Shown here: one piece after another, positions 34,814 to 49,800 of the stretch
Position numbering within the stretch: position 1 is the stretch's first letter
How the letters are laid out: each line of letters starts with the position of its first letter
Source of the DNA: Aurelia coerulea
Taxonomy: Eukaryota > Cnidaria > Scyphozoa > Semaeostomeae > Ulmaridae
Direction of reading: 5' to 3'
NCBI GenBank assembly: GCA_039566865.1
Contig: CM076956.1
Span: forward strand, 5,405,511-5,469,510
DNA length: 64,000 bases
Program-made: the position numbers and the translations under genes
Notes under the pieces: model-generated
The model's input: only the letters and a program-made list of their open reading frames with translations
Told to the model about the DNA's origin: nothing
The model's database searches: none

Positions 34814-37800
34814 TAATTTATTTAACGTAGGCTAAATAAAATAATAAATAATAAGAATAGCTACATTACAGCTAATTTAAGCCTACTTTACAAAATTTAC
34901 AAAATTTACAAATTAATTCCTAAAGATAATTAATAAAAACATTTAGTGGATTATTTACAAGATAAAAAGCATGCCTTCCCTACGAGATACGGAGCGACGC
35001 CCGCCTCCCAGAGAGACGGCGGACACACCGCGCGGGGGAACCCCCACACGCATATTCTAAGCTGGGGAGTTCGCACTATCACTACCCCAAACAAAAGATA
35101 GACTGATTACAAGTCGTAGTTTCGCTCCTCTGCCAAACTTTGGCAGGATGCAGTCTCGTTTTGGTGAGCGATAACTGGGACTCAATGTTATCAGTCTATA
35201 GCCGAGAGACGGAAGCATTTTTTGTGATTTTCTCGCGTTTTCATCAGCACTGGATATGGAGGTGAATTCGATTTCCAAAAATTTCATTGTTGCGAAAAGC
35301 CTGAAAAATGCCTAAAACACTCGATCAAATCATAAACAAACTCCTTGCACAGAATAATAAAGAAACTGCAATTTTTCTTGGGTGAGAGATATCATCTGCA
35401 TATTCATTGCAATGGGATTAAAAATCTTCAGTATTTGTTGGAAATCAATTCTCATGACTGCCGAGAGAGTTGAAATACCCTTCTTCTGCGCGAGGAGATT
35501 CCTTACGATTGACCATGTTTTAGGCCCTTTTTCAGGAATTCCACAACCAAGAAATTCTCGTAAAATTGAATTTACCTGTATTTTCAGTGGTCTTAAAAAC
35601 GCTAGCAAAACAGAAAAATAGTTTGGTCTTTTAACTTTTAACTAAAATCTGAATCATTCAAATCCGTCCAAAGCTCTTGGTGCTATTAATTTTCGGAAGG
35701 GGAACTTTTTTCTGGTTCACTCGGTATATCGTTGTATCTAATTCATAGATAAGATACTATGAACAAGGACAGATTTTGTAACACAATAACATGAGTTGCT
35801 TTTGTTGACACCTGAATTCTAAGCGATTATCGATCGCAGACAAAGGAAATTCTCTCAACCAGTAATTCAAAACAAGCAAAGCCACAAAAGTTTTTCTGAA
35901 ACCGAGGTAGCTAGCGCGCTCGTTGTGCATTCCAGAAATGGTTTTTAAGAGCAAACATGAGCACATATCGAAAGAAGAAGGATATATCTAAACATCTACC
36001 ACGGGCATTTTATTTCATTGCTTCAGGAGCCGATTGGGAGGCGATTCAATTTTCATATTTTTTGGGTGTAATTAAAACACTTACTGCTCAGCTTCTGAAC
36101 CAAAGAAATAGAATGCCCGAAGTAGAAGTTTAGATATATCCTTCTTCTTTCGATATTTGCTCATGTTTCCTCTTAAAAACCATTCCTGGAATGCACAACG
36201 AGCGCGCTAGCTACCTGGGTTTCAGAGAAACTTTTGTGGCTTTGCTTGTTTTGAATTACTGGTTGAGAGAATTTCCTTTGTCTGCAATCGCTAATTGCTT
36301 TGAATTCAGGTGTCAACAAAAGCAACTCATGCTATTGTGTTACAAAATCTGTCCTTGTTGATGCTACGTAATTCCAAACACTCAATGTAAATGAAATAAA
36401 AATGAAAGAAAAAGGAGGATTGCTTGCCTGATTTAAATCAATCATGAATGTCGACAGGGGAGTTGAAACTGTTTCTTTTGCATGGATTCGAGTAAAAAGT
36501 CGATCTGATATTCCGATTAATGCTTCTTCAGCTGGCACGAAGCTTCCAATTTGTGCAAGAAATACGATCAGACCAACCTAAAATGGAGATAGTAAAACAA
36601 ACTCAACAAAGTACTTGAAAGTTGGCAGTGCTAGTTCATAACGTTAAACGAGCAAATAAAGTAAAATATAAGCACCATATTGATGAGAATTGAAATAAGC
36701 ACGACGTTTCCAGCATAACCCGTCGAGTCATCAGATATACCTAGTTCATGATGCAACTTTGATGAAACTCTTGTTCCAAGTACGCCTAAGAGTTACGCTG
36801 TAGAAATGCATATTTTCATTTCCTGACTTTTCCTTCCGTCTATCAAAGAGCGTAGAATCTACAGTCCTGGACGTAATTTGTTGAGAAAATTTGCGCCCCC
36901 GTTCAATGTTGATTATCATGAGCTGACATGTGCTGCATTGCTGAAAAAGTAAACCAACATTGAATGGGGAGAAGGGGGACCGATAATGGGGTAACATTTC
37001 TATGTGATCTATACTCCGTGATAAGATCAACTTTTCTAATCAATGTATTCCAGGATTCAGGATTGTATCTGAGTCGGAAACCCTCGGTATTTGAATAAGT
37101 GTGGTTAAAACATTTCCAGTTATCGTCGTAATTGCTGCACTGAACGTCACGATGAATAAGGATTCGATTTTTGATAAATTGGAAATGGGCAGTATTGGAA
37201 CAAATACGGCGAAAAATTCACAAACTTGAATCACTAGGAGGAGAAGGGGGGCCGATAATGGGGTATCATTTTTATGTGACATATACTCCGTGACGATGTC
37301 AATTTTTCTCAACGATGTTTTCCAGGATTTTCTTTTAACTTACAATACGTATTACTTTACTAATTACACTACTTCCAAGATGCTATATCCTACTACTAGT
37401 ACAATACCATGAGCAGCGAAAAACTATGTCTACCTTATGGCAACATACAGCAGGATCGTATCTGTATCTGAGTCAGAAATGCTCGGTAATTAAACAGGCG
37501 TAAGCTTAAAAAACCTCTCCAGTTAGATTCGTAATTACTGCACTGAACGTCATGATGAAAAAGGATTCGCTTTTTCATTAATAACTGGGAATGGGCATTA
37601 TTGGAACAATTTTCGGTCCAATGTACTTTTCGAATACGGTGAAAATTCACAAACTTGAATCATTGGAAGGTCCTGTCCCAATATTGTGGCCCATTTTCGA
37701 GCAAAAGGCTCAATGTTGACAGGACACTGTGAAATTCTGAAAAGATTGATGATTTTGAGAAATCCAACTGCAAAATTATAATGAATTAGCAAAAGTTTCT

Positions 37801-40800
37801 TTCAAGCTACTCAATTCAAAGAAATAGGTCGTAGAATTTTACAACAATGCCTTTAAAAATTTGGAATCATGCTTGAGATGATACAATGTTTAGCTAACCT
37901 CTTTGCTTACCTGTTTCAAATATATACTCTTTCCACTTGCGTTGGGGCCTGTAATAACTTTAATTCGCCTTCGTTCAACTTCAATATCAAAGTCATTGGC
38001 AACAAATTGAGTTGTGCACAATTCTTGAATCGGATGCCTGAAATAGAGGAAGCATTGCGCTTTTAGACAATATCGAATAAAGAGAGTTACAAGACTTCGA
38101 AAAATTGTTAAATAAGGGAAGCATTGGTTTAATATTTTGTCTGATATTGACCACCGTCAAAGTTTTACCCATTTTATGCTAAATAATCGACCATTTTATG
38201 CTAAATTAGATCCAGCGAAAGTAGGCAAAGATAAAGTTTTCTGGAAAACGTTTAAACCGATTTTCTCAGAACATTCGAGCACCACTGAAAAAATAATTCT
38301 TCTTGAAGATAATACCATCATATCTGATGACAAGGAAATTAGCAATTGTTTCAATTCATACTTTGTTAACATCACTGACACCTTATGCCTTAATGAGCCT
38401 GAGAGCATCGAGGGGCTCATACCAGTAAATGATCCCGTATTGAACGCAGTGAGGAAATACGAGAACCATCCTAGTATTGCTAGAATCAAAAATAACGTTA
38501 GGACTGAAGAAACATTTGAATTTCAACCTGTTAGCTCTTTAGAGATCTGGAATGAAATCAATCAGCTAAATCGTTCGAAAAAGACTAGTGGGGACCTATC
38601 GACAGACATAGTTAAATCTATTTTTAATAGTTGCCTCAATTATTATACTTTTTTTGTAAACCAGATGCTCACTAACAGCACCTTCCCCTACAAACTTAAA
38701 CTGGCTGACGTGTCACCAATCTTTAAGTTGGGCGATTCTTTCCTTAAAAAGAACTTTAGACCCATAAGTGTGCTGTCAGCGATATCCAAGATATTCGAAC
38801 GCTTGATGTCCAAACAAATCTGCCCATTTGCTTACAGACTTCTTTCAAACTTGCTGTGCGGCTTTCGAAATGGACATAGTGCAGAACATGCCCTATTCAG
38901 GCTCACAGAAATGTGTCGCAAGGCCCTAGCTGATAGGAAGGTTGGGGGGATGGTACTTATGGACCTTTCGAAGGCCTATGACTGCCTACCTCACGACCTT
39001 CTAATAGCTAAACTTGCAGCTTATGGATTCGGCCAACATAGCTTACTGTTAATCCACAGCTACCTTTCCAATAGAAAACAGCGCGTGAAAGTTGGATCCG
39101 AGTTTAGTGAATGGCTAGGGATCAAATCAGGTGTTCCACAAGGGTCAGTACTTGGACCACTTTTTTTCAATATCTTCATAGTTAAAGAATCTGAAGTTTG
39201 TAACTTTGCAGATGACACTACAATATATACGTTTGGGAAGGATATTGAAAGTGTGATATTGAACCTTGAGGAAGACCTGTCTAACACCCTTAACTGGTTC
39301 AGAGATAATCATATGGCAGCCAACCCTGCAAAATTTCAGGTTATGTTTTTAGGGCTGAGAGAGGAACCAAAATTCATCCTCGAAATCAATGACAAAATCA
39401 TCCCCCTTACGGACAAAGTTAAATTGCTAGGAGTCACTGTTGACTCTCAGCTGAAATTTGATGACCATACAAAAGCCCTCTGTCAGAAAGCGAACAGGAA
39501 AGTGAGTGCTTTTTCGCGCGTGGCTCCCTATCTGAACCAAGAAAAGGGTAAGATCCTCTATAATACATTTATTATGTCTAATTTCAATTATTGCCCTTTG
39601 ATCTGGATGTACCATGGGAAGACATCAAACAACCAGATAGACCATGTCCAAAAAAGAGCATTAAGAATTTTGCACAATGACTTCAATATGCCATTTGAAG
39701 TACTACTGGAAAGAACAGATGAACGAAAAGTCCACATTAAGAATTTGCAAAAATTGATGCTTCAAATCTTTAAGTGCCTTTCAGAAGAAAATCCATCATT
39801 TATGTGGACATTTTTTGAAAGAAAACACATAAAATATGAATTACGAACAAAGAATCTGTTGCAATTACCGAAAAGAAATGCAAACTCATTCGGAGTTAAT
39901 TCACTTGCATTCAAAGGCGCTCTCCTATGGAACACTCTACCAGATACCATAAAAAATTCAAACTCAACAGCGATATCTAAAAGAATGATCAAAGAATGGA
40001 ATGGGCAAAATTGCACATGCAAGATCTGCAATTAAATAAGAAACTTAGGTGATAGTGAGGATCCCATATTTTTATTTTATTAAAACTTAGTATTGTAAAT
40101 AGTTGGTTTGAATTAGTTTTTTACTATGTATTATACCAACTGTAAATAATTTGATAATAATAATAATAATAATAATAAAGTCGCAAAGAGCGAGTAAAGT
40201 TTTTCGTTGGCAAAAAGTGCTTTTTAGCTGATCTGAAAAAGATGCGTTCTGAAGTCAATACAATTGTCAGCTTCAGAAATATAATTCAAATTTCAATGGC
40301 AAGAATGTCATGGACCGGAATCGAACATACCGGGTGAGCCCGAAAAAAGTTCCCACTTTCCAAAATTCGTAGCACTATAAGTACTTCATGGATTTGAGTG
40401 ATTCAAATTCTCGTTAAAAGCGAAGAGATCGAAGTATTTTTGTGATTTTTCTTGTCTTCTTGCAAGCACTGCAAATGTAGGTAAATTCAACTTTACAAAA
40501 ATTTCATGGTTGCAAAATGACTGAAAAAAGGGCCTAAAACACTTGATCAAATCGTTAGGACTCTCCTCGCACAGAAGAGTAATCACGGGCGTTTCATTTC
40601 TCTCAAGAGTTATATGACATAGACTCAAAAAGATACTAAACATTTTCAATCCCATGGCAATATCTGCATACGATAGCTCTCACCCATGCAAAATTGCATT
40701 ATCTCTGTTGTTTGAGCAAGGAGTCCTTTGTGATTTGATCAAGTATTTTAGGCCTTTTTCACTCATTTTGCAACCACAAAGTTTTTGCAAACTTGAATTT

Positions 40801-43800
40801 ACCAATTTTTCGAGTGCTCATAAGAAGGCGAGAAAAATCACAAAAATACTTCCATCTTTTCGCTGTCAAGCAAATATTGGTTCATTCCAATCCATCCAGT
40901 AGTCTTGATGCTATGAATTTTCAAATGTGGGAACTTTCTTCTGGCTCACCCGGTAGAATTCTCGTTCCCATATAAACTCTGTACCAGCATTTTCCTAATT
41001 TTGGGTCTAAAGGATGAATGATTTCCATATCTAAGTTAGCCTTTGACTGATAGATTAACATATCAGTTTTGAATATCGGCCGCGCATTGTTTATTCCACA
41101 GCCCGCTAAATGTCTTAACTTTTTTATTCACCCGGTATACCGGGTGTCCCAAAATTATATATTATCGTTTGATTGCTTACGTGTCCATAACCAATTAACC
41201 AATTTTCAGAAACTTTGTTTCATTTGATTGCCAAAAGGCTAAATTGTATTTTAAGATGTTGGTTGTGGTTTTACGACGGCGTTTTCATATTGAAAAGAAG
41301 ATCGATAAACTTGCTCAAATTCAAGCCTTAGATGGCATGAGAAAGAAACGGCCTATTTTTCCAGTCAACATTTTAGATGTGATAGAAAAGGCTGAACTCG
41401 TATTCGTATTCTCTGAGCCCGAACTAAATATTAACTGAATTCGTATTCCCTGAACGCCATATAAGTTCAGCCTTTTGCATCACATCTAAAATGTTGACTA
41501 GAAAAGAAGGCCGTTCTTTTTCATGCTACATGCTATCTAAGGTATGAACTTGAGCAGCTTTATCGCTCTTCTTTTCGACATGAAAACATTGGCGTAAAAC
41601 CACAACCAACATCTTGAATACAATTTAGCCTTTCAGCAATCGGATAAAATAAAGCTTTCGAAAATCGGTTCATTGGTTAATGTTTATATAAGGAATCAAA
41701 CGATAAAACATCATTTTAGGACACCCGGTATATTTGGAAATTTTCCAGAACGACATCTGAAACTCTTTCCATAAATTCACACATAAAAATCAAAATCGCT
41801 TGAAAAGAAGATTTTGAGGAAAAGTCATTCGCAATTTTCATACCAACCTTCCTCCTTTTATTCTCATAATTGGATCATCCGTAAGTTCTGGTTGGCAATA
41901 ATTTCCTTCCCTTGCCGCTGTCGTTAAGGCCAGTAAACTATAAAGAAGAAAAATTTGAATTAAATTCCGATGTTGCATATCATAAATAAAGACCAATCCA
42001 ACAAGGGGTTGTGGTGTTGTCACGCAGTGGTGTCACGCAGCCAGGCGAACAGGGTTCGTTCCCGTGTAGAGCCCCACCATTTGAACGTCATGACAAGGGA
42101 TCGCAGACTCGATTAGGCCTATTCTACCTCTACGATCCCAGCGCTTGGCGCTGAAAACTGCAACTTCACCTTCACCCTCACCAACAATAGAACAATTCTC
42201 TGAACGTCTTGCATTCAACAAGAAATGTAATGCGAAATGGTGGTATTTTGTGGGCATTAGCTTGAAAAATTTCTGGGTCAGAAAAAGAAATTCCAGAAAG
42301 CAGACATAATGTTATAATATAAATGTTCATGATAAATTCAAAATGCAATATTATTTTACACAGTCGATACGAATTCTCATTTTTTCATGATTTTCAATCA
42401 TGTTAAGCCTCAAATATCAATTTTTCGGAAATTAGGCTTTAAAGATCCTTTGTCAACCATGATCCTTTGTGCGAAGAATGAAAAGCAGAACAAAGAGAAT
42501 TTAGGCCAAAAACGACTTTTAGATAACACGAAAGTCGACTATGGCACCACGAAGGATCATGGTTAACAATGGGTCTTTAAAACAACTTGAAACAAAGCAA
42601 AGACTAAGAAGGATTACTTACCAATCAAGCTCTGCTGCCAGATCAACTATGTTTAGCATGAGTTGGGTATTCTCCAATATGACACCTTGTAATCTGTACA
42701 TGATGGCAGTTTCATGATCTACAAAAGAAAAACTAGTTGGTCAAATATTCTCTAATTATTTGGATGTGGCCTATTTATCATTGTGTGGCTGTTTGCAGAA
42801 AACGATTTGATATCATAAATTAAAGAAAACATATTCAGAAAGAAAAAAAATTTTGAAATAAAACACTAAATGGGTTGCGCTTCACAGTAGCACTAAAAAT
42901 GCGTTGAAGTTCTTTGTAAATAAACGGCTCAAATCTTTAAAAAGGTCGGTGTACAATTCTACTGCACTATTCCTTGCATTAAATGGCTTGGAAGGAATTT
43001 AGGGTCTTTTGCTGTATATCTGCCGTGGAAATTTATTGATATCTTGATTAGTTTCAAAATGGCGGCATTTATTGTATTTGAAGCTGTGACGTCATCAAAT
43101 TTATAAATCCTAAACCAGAAAAGCTGCAGATTTCTGCTTGCTGCCATATTGTAGACCTTCATGAACTATGGTTTCTTTGCAGATCATTTTTCCTCAATTG
43201 ATTTAGCATATACGATGATTTTAATTGTTTCAACATTTTGTAAAAAATAACTGAAGTGTCGCCATTTTGAAAAAAATCAAGATACCATAAAATGTCCATG
43301 GCAGATTTACAGCATAGTACACCAAGTTCCTTTCATGCCATTTAATTCGAAGAAAGATACAACAGAAACTTACACCCACCTTTTTAGAGATTTGAAAGAT
43401 TTGTTTGTAAATATGAAAAAAGAGAAGTCATTTTACAAAAGACCAAACCAATACTTACCAAATATCAAGCTTTGCGTGTCCCCAAGTAGCTGATCGAGCT
43501 CTGAAAGGGATATAGATATACAAGAATTATTCTCTGTTCCTCTTTCACAACAACAAACCGTAGAAAAGAGCATCCCAATGATTTAACTGACAACCTGAAA
43601 ATTTTTCTGGTAAAATAAACACAATTCCTACTACCATACCAGTGACTGGCTACATGCAACTAAAACTAAACCAAAAATGAAGTTCATAAGTCTGACTGCT
43701 GTGGCTGTCAATTCATTTTAAATGAGACTAACAAACAACTGAACGTCGTCCATAAGTAAGACGATTAATCCAATGATCAAAATACGTAATAGGCAGTCTC

Positions 43801-46800
43801 TCTTGGAAAATGAAAAAGTCGAAAAAGAGAGCTTAAAAGCATGACTTTGAGAAAACAAAACGAATTTAAACAATTCTGATTCACTAGCTACCTCTAGTTC
43901 CAGCTGTCTTGTAATGAACTATATCATCTGAAAAAAACTAAATAAAGCTCTTTCACAAAAACCTCCTATCTAGACTAATGATTACCATTAATAATAATAT
44001 AATATATGTACCTCTTCTCCATTTCGGAGCAATTACTACTTTAAGACTACTTTGCACAAGTGCAGTGAGAGTAGTAACACGGGTTTTTGACTGGTCTTGC
44101 TTTAGTTCAGAAAGCAAAATTGTTCCACACATTTGTTTATGTTACTTAGTAATTTTGGATTATTTCCCTGTATGCTACATATTCTTGGTAAATCGTTGTT
44201 TTGGAAATAGGAGCATTCCCACAGGTGCTCTAAATATTCCTCATGTTCTCCACACCTTCTGCATAAAGCGCTTTCATGTTTTCCTTTGTAATTTGTCTTT
44301 AATTCAGTCATGTTTAATTTTAGTTTTAGTAGTTTTGCACCTTCGTTGTGTTTAATATACCGTTTTAGACCAAATGAAGTTTTTTTGATAAATCTCATTT
44401 TTGTTTTATTATTTTGACTCATATCATTTTCAATGGATGTAATTATTTTTTGGTTTATTAATTGCTTTATACCGGGCGGATCAAGAAAATGTATACAGTA
44501 AGAACCCGCAAAATAGAAATCACCTTAAAAGAACCTCAGGCTGGTTTTTCAGAAATGTTGCCTTCATATAAGAAACTTCTCAGCCTGATTTTAGGAAGGT
44601 TTCTTATCAGAGGATCCCAAATAAATTCATATTTAATATTTTTTGTTAAAATCAGGTGCCAAACAGTTTTTAATGATTTCATGCAAAAGCATCTACATCG
44701 ATACTTGGCATGCATGCTGTGGCTGAGTAAATTTAGAGAGAGTGGTAGGTAACAAGAACATACTGTTCGATAGTGTTTGTACTGGGTTTTCTTTAGAGAT
44801 TTGGGTTGAAGTCACTGAATGTTTCCATATGATAAGAAATCTTTCAGCCTGTTTCCAGATTAATGCCACTTTAATAAGAATCTAAACAGGTTGTTTTGAA
44901 AAAAACTGGTTTCTATTTTGTGGATTCTTACTGTAGACATTGGAAAGCCTGTAGCCCTATAAACATTTTTCAGATTCCTATAAACTAATAATACTTGTTT
45001 AGCTAACATATTAAATTCTGTAAGAAAATTTAGTTTTCCAAAATCGGTTATATCCATCTCAAATTAAAAGCTACGTTATGAGATTTTGTTTCCTAAATCT
45101 TTCAGTTGATCTCGTGCCTTGTACGACAAGTTGTAATTTGGTAATTTTGCTTTGGTGACCATTGTTTTTAAGACACGAGCAATTATTTAACTTTAAAACT
45201 AAACATTGTTACCTCAAATATTTCGCTGCCCATCGGCAGCCTCATCATCAATTAAAAGCTATTTTGTAAAAATGCTTAGTCTCAAAACCCTTCATCATTT
45301 TTCCTCATTTAAAATATTTATACAGGTTGAATAAGTTTCAGAATAATATCTGGTTTTCAAACTGACTTGTTAAAAATCTAAGCTACAAAAAGAAAATTAG
45401 TTACAATAATATTACATAGTTACAAAAGCCAATAATTTACGCAAAGTACAGTGAATAAAGTAAAATACAAAGGAAAGCTACGTAATCCGACTTATTAGAG
45501 CAGATTTTTGAACGCACCAAGAGAGGGAGCTGATTCATTAGCCTTATCCAGGCTGTTCCAAAGGGTGGTTCCTATGTAGCAGATTTCTCATCTGTTTTTG
45601 CTTTGAGTAATGGTATTTTCAGATTCAAATCCGTCGAGCACAGATTTCCTTCAAAATTTATCGAATTTGATAAAATATTTTAGGCCCGTTTTGAAGGATT
45701 TAGGAGATAAAATATATTTATGAAATCGCTTGTGATATGAGAAAGACATGATCAATGTTGAAAAACTAAATGTTCTTATCTAAATTAATATGTCAGCTAC
45801 ACGAGAATTGTCAGTTTATGGGGATCTGCTAAATTGTTTGAGAGTTACACATTTTCAAACGTCCATACATTTTTGACTCATTCAGTAGAAATTGACAAAG
45901 CCTTATCAACAAATGCAGATGTGCTACAGCTACATAATTAGAAATGGGTCTTGTAATCATTGTCTAATGAAATTCGAACGATACAAAAATACAAATGCTC
46001 CTGTGGATTTTCTCAAGAACTGTTCAGAAACTTGAATACACGAATTCCGGTGTTCTCCACACTAAAATATATTTAGCAAGATACTAAACAGAAGATTATC
46101 AACGAGTGTGCACTTTTCACAAACTAATAAGCTCAAATTTAACAAACCTTCCTAGACTGATGAAAATGTCTAAGAAATAAGATGGAGATGCTTTTCTCAA
46201 AAAACTTACCACAAATTCCAAGCCATCGATATCAAAGTTTTGCTCTTCTTTCATTCTGTCAGTAACGGGAACAGCAAGTAAATATCCAAGCTATAACAAC
46301 AAAAGAAAATGTGAATAAGCATGCTACAAACTGAGGCCAGAAAGAGAGGAGAGGATATGGTACAGAAAATAAAACTTTCTCTAGCTTGGAATGAAAGCTA
46401 ACTTTGGCTACTCGGATCTCAAAATGATTGTGTGAGAACAACCGGGCACGCAAATCTTTTGAATCTAAATCTAAATTCTAAAATTCATTTTAAACTTTTA
46501 ATTTTAACAGGAAAACGATTTAATATTAATATAATATAATTTGATATAATATAATAATAATATAACATAATAATATAATATGATTTAATATAATATTATA
46601 TTAATATTAGAAATATTAAGAATGATAGCAGCTTCTGTGCAAGCTAACCAAGTTTTTCCTGTATAAATATAGATTATTATTACTATTATTATTACTACTA
46701 TTAATAAAAATGAACCACCATCAAATATAACAGAAAATTTAAAGATAAAAACAAAACTGTTAAAAACATACGTTTCGATTATAAATTCTTCATCAGTCAA

Positions 46801-49800
46801 TCATCAGTTTACTACTATTATTATTATTAAAAAAGTTCGGCCGTTTGAAAACTCGTAGTACCTAGAGTACTGGATGAATTTTAAAGAATCAAGTTTTGGT
46901 TTATCGCATAAAGACTGAAGCATTAATGTGATTTTTCTCGTGCCGTTATGAGCAAGGAAAACATAGGTTTCATTACTTGCAAAATGGCTGAAAAAAGGCT
47001 TAAATACTCGATCAAATTGTGCTCAATTTCTTTATTTAGACATAATCTTAAAATGTACGATTTAGCAGCAACATTTTCACAAGGACGATACCAAAGGGAG
47101 CATCGATACCATAGGGAGCATGATAGGCATAGGGAGCATGGCAGGGTAACCCATTGACCTTCACAACTAACAATACAGAAATACTAAAGGCTGTACCAAA
47201 AGTTGCTAAGGGAGAACCGGTTTAAATAAACAGGTTTAGATGCCACCGCTTGAGTAAAACATTAAGTAATTCCACAATAGCCCTTTTAGCTATTCTAAAA
47301 ACAGCCTGGATCGAGTAGCCTACGTGTAGACCCATTAGGATAATGGGCCTACTCGTAGGCTAGGATCGAGTGACAGTTCTATACATTTTTATACGAAAGG
47401 GCTCGATCAAGTTCGATTGAACACTGTTAGAGCTTCTGTCACTATTGTTCACATTCGAAAATTCAACAAAATATATCAAAATATCGTTCGATTCAGACTC
47501 TATTTTAGAATAGCTAAAATGTCTATTGCAACGCAATCTGTAAACATTCTTCAAAAAAAAAACCTGAGGTAAATATGAAACCCCACACTCAGTGATGGAA
47601 TCATCCACTCTTTTTAACTCTTCTGATGCAACTTTTGTCATCAAATCTGGAAGGCCATTGTAGGTTCTTTTCCCTGTAATGAAAAAATACTGATAATCGA
47701 AACATTGCAAACATCGCAACAAATCAAGTCCATTCTGAATTATGAACCCTGTTGCCGTTGTTGCTCTCTCAGCTGGGGTTTCTGTTGTTCAGTATAATGC
47801 ACTTGTGCTGGCATGAAATCCAATGTTAAACAGGTTCCAGTATTATGCGCATACTAACTGGTTTTGTGTTGTACAGGAAACTATAAAGCCCGAGTCTTAA
47901 AAGTACAGACCGAGCTTGTGAGGTATGTGCAATAAGACCGAGGGCTTTATATTTTCCTGTACAAAACCGGTTAGTATGAGTTTTATTACCTGACAGCTTC
48001 TAATTTTGACTCATATCACTTAGTCAAACCCATTTTGTTACTGTTATGTCGTTTGAGTTTATTGTAAATCTCACAGTCCTAAATTAGTTGCTGTGGTGAT
48101 AAAAGCGAGTCCCTGTATCGTATTATACAAGGCTACGGGAAAACCGCGGGAAATGTGCGATTAGCCAATGGGATTGGCGGGATTCTTGTATTGCCTCGTT
48201 TTTGAAACGTCAGTCAGGTAATAATTTCCTGCACAACACAAAACTGGTTAGTATGCGCATAGTAATTAATCGTTTATGTGTAGCATTGTGTGGTTGTATA
48301 TCTAGTCCTTATTTAGTTGCATGTCTTTATGTTATGGCCTCGGGGTAGTCATTGTCGTTTGCTCCAAATGTTATCGTCCACCTTGTGTTGTAAAGTAATT
48401 CATATGTAGTGTCTCTGGTAGATTGTTCATGTTAAGATTTAATTGAATATAAAAATTGCAACGCAATGGAAAGAAACTCCCTCCGTAGAGTGGAAATTTA
48501 CAAAATAAATAAGTACAACTTTCAATCAAATGTTACACTCACTTTCATCTAGATCAGCATCGATACCAGGTTTGACCACAAACCGGTTATGGGTTATTGA
48601 TTCTTCAAAATCAACCTGAAATATATGAGTGTATGCTATAATGGCTATTCATTCCAAGATCTACTAAAATTAACAAAGGAAGAGAGAAGCTACGACATTT
48701 CTTGTTGTATATAACAAGGTTGACGATTATGCATCAAAAAATATGTGTAAACTAAACTTACAATTTTGTTAATCAGATTGGCCATTGTGTAAAGTTCTTC
48801 AGTGAAAGATCTGGCAATCTGGAAATGAGAAATTGAAGATTCTAAAGGTGGCAGAATCGTTGAATACGTAAAAAGTGCTCGTGTCTTTAAGTCGATTCCA
48901 GCTACAACATCTCTTTAGCCAGCAGAAATAGAGCAGCAAGGAAACCAACAAACAGAACATAAGATACTGCTGCTACCCCACTGATACAAAATCTTGGCTG
49001 GTTAACTATCAATAATCTTACGAGAAAAGAAACAGCTAACTTAGAAATCATTGAATTCACTAGCTCCTGATTACTTGAGAAAACTATACACAAAAAGTTC
49101 TGACAGGAGTCGATATCTTTGATTTACAGAAACTGATCTCAAGGTGCCTTTATCAAAACTCAAAACTGTTAACGGGGCCAAACTGTGGAATCAGCACCCT
49201 CTCTTAAAACTCTTTAAAAACAACTTAAAAAACGAAAACTATCGACGATTGAGTAACTTTGATTTACTTTATTTCTCTTCATTTGTTATTGGTTTTTGGA
49301 CTCTAGGCCTGTACTAATTTTGTAAACTAGGCTTTTGTACTACTTTTCAGTTACAGTTAGGTCAGTTTGAAAAGTATCTTTATAAAAGTTTCACTTGCAT
49401 GAATATTCTAAGATGAAAGTGAAGAAGGAACAGTACCTTTCTAATGATTTCTACATCTTGTGGCAAGCTTCTGCAGACGTCACCGATACAAATGGCGTTG
49501 TATACTGCCTGAAATGAAAATTAAAAAGCATTAGAGTTAGCTTAGAGAAAGCATTACTGAATGTGAACTCCTGATAAAACTGATCAGATTTGACAAACAA
49601 ACGTGGACTTACGAAACTTTCTGAGAAAAAGGGCAAAATGCATCACAAAAACTGTGAAGGATTACATGATTACATGGTATTGGTGTCATTGTAATGTTAT
49701 CATTTATACTCATTCTCTACAATAATATATGCGCCAGAGCATCCGGCAGCTTGCCAAAAGCGATAACCAGAACCATGTAATCAGTCTTCTTCTGAGTGTA

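Larger units (their letters stand above)
34467..35726. mobile_element. Composite TACCGG element, interrupted
   Basis: The left end TACCGGTTGAGCCAAAAGAG and the right end CTGGTTCACTCGGTA, with internal GTTCCCACTTTTGAAA and its partner, belong to the 60,852 family. The interior holds an (ATC)n tract (34,779-34,813) and the 100-bp MITE at 35,099-35,198, so later insertions have spread it apart. Confidence 0.6.

Noticed and set aside
37040..37312. Minus-strand ORF with FVP...LF...TFS reminiscent of the MSH5 FVPAEEA exon, possibly a duplicated exon
   Set aside because: The amino-acid resemblance needs gaps, there is no nucleotide similarity to 36,428-36,577, and the second repeat unit has stops. 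More likely coincidence inside a non-coding tandem repeat.
43937..46210. A missing 10-nt microexon between MSH5 exons W13 and W14
   Set aside because: The apparent phase clash disappears when the acceptor ATTTAG at 43,938-43,940 is used instead of the inner CAG. The resulting FFSDD matches the human FLSEE.
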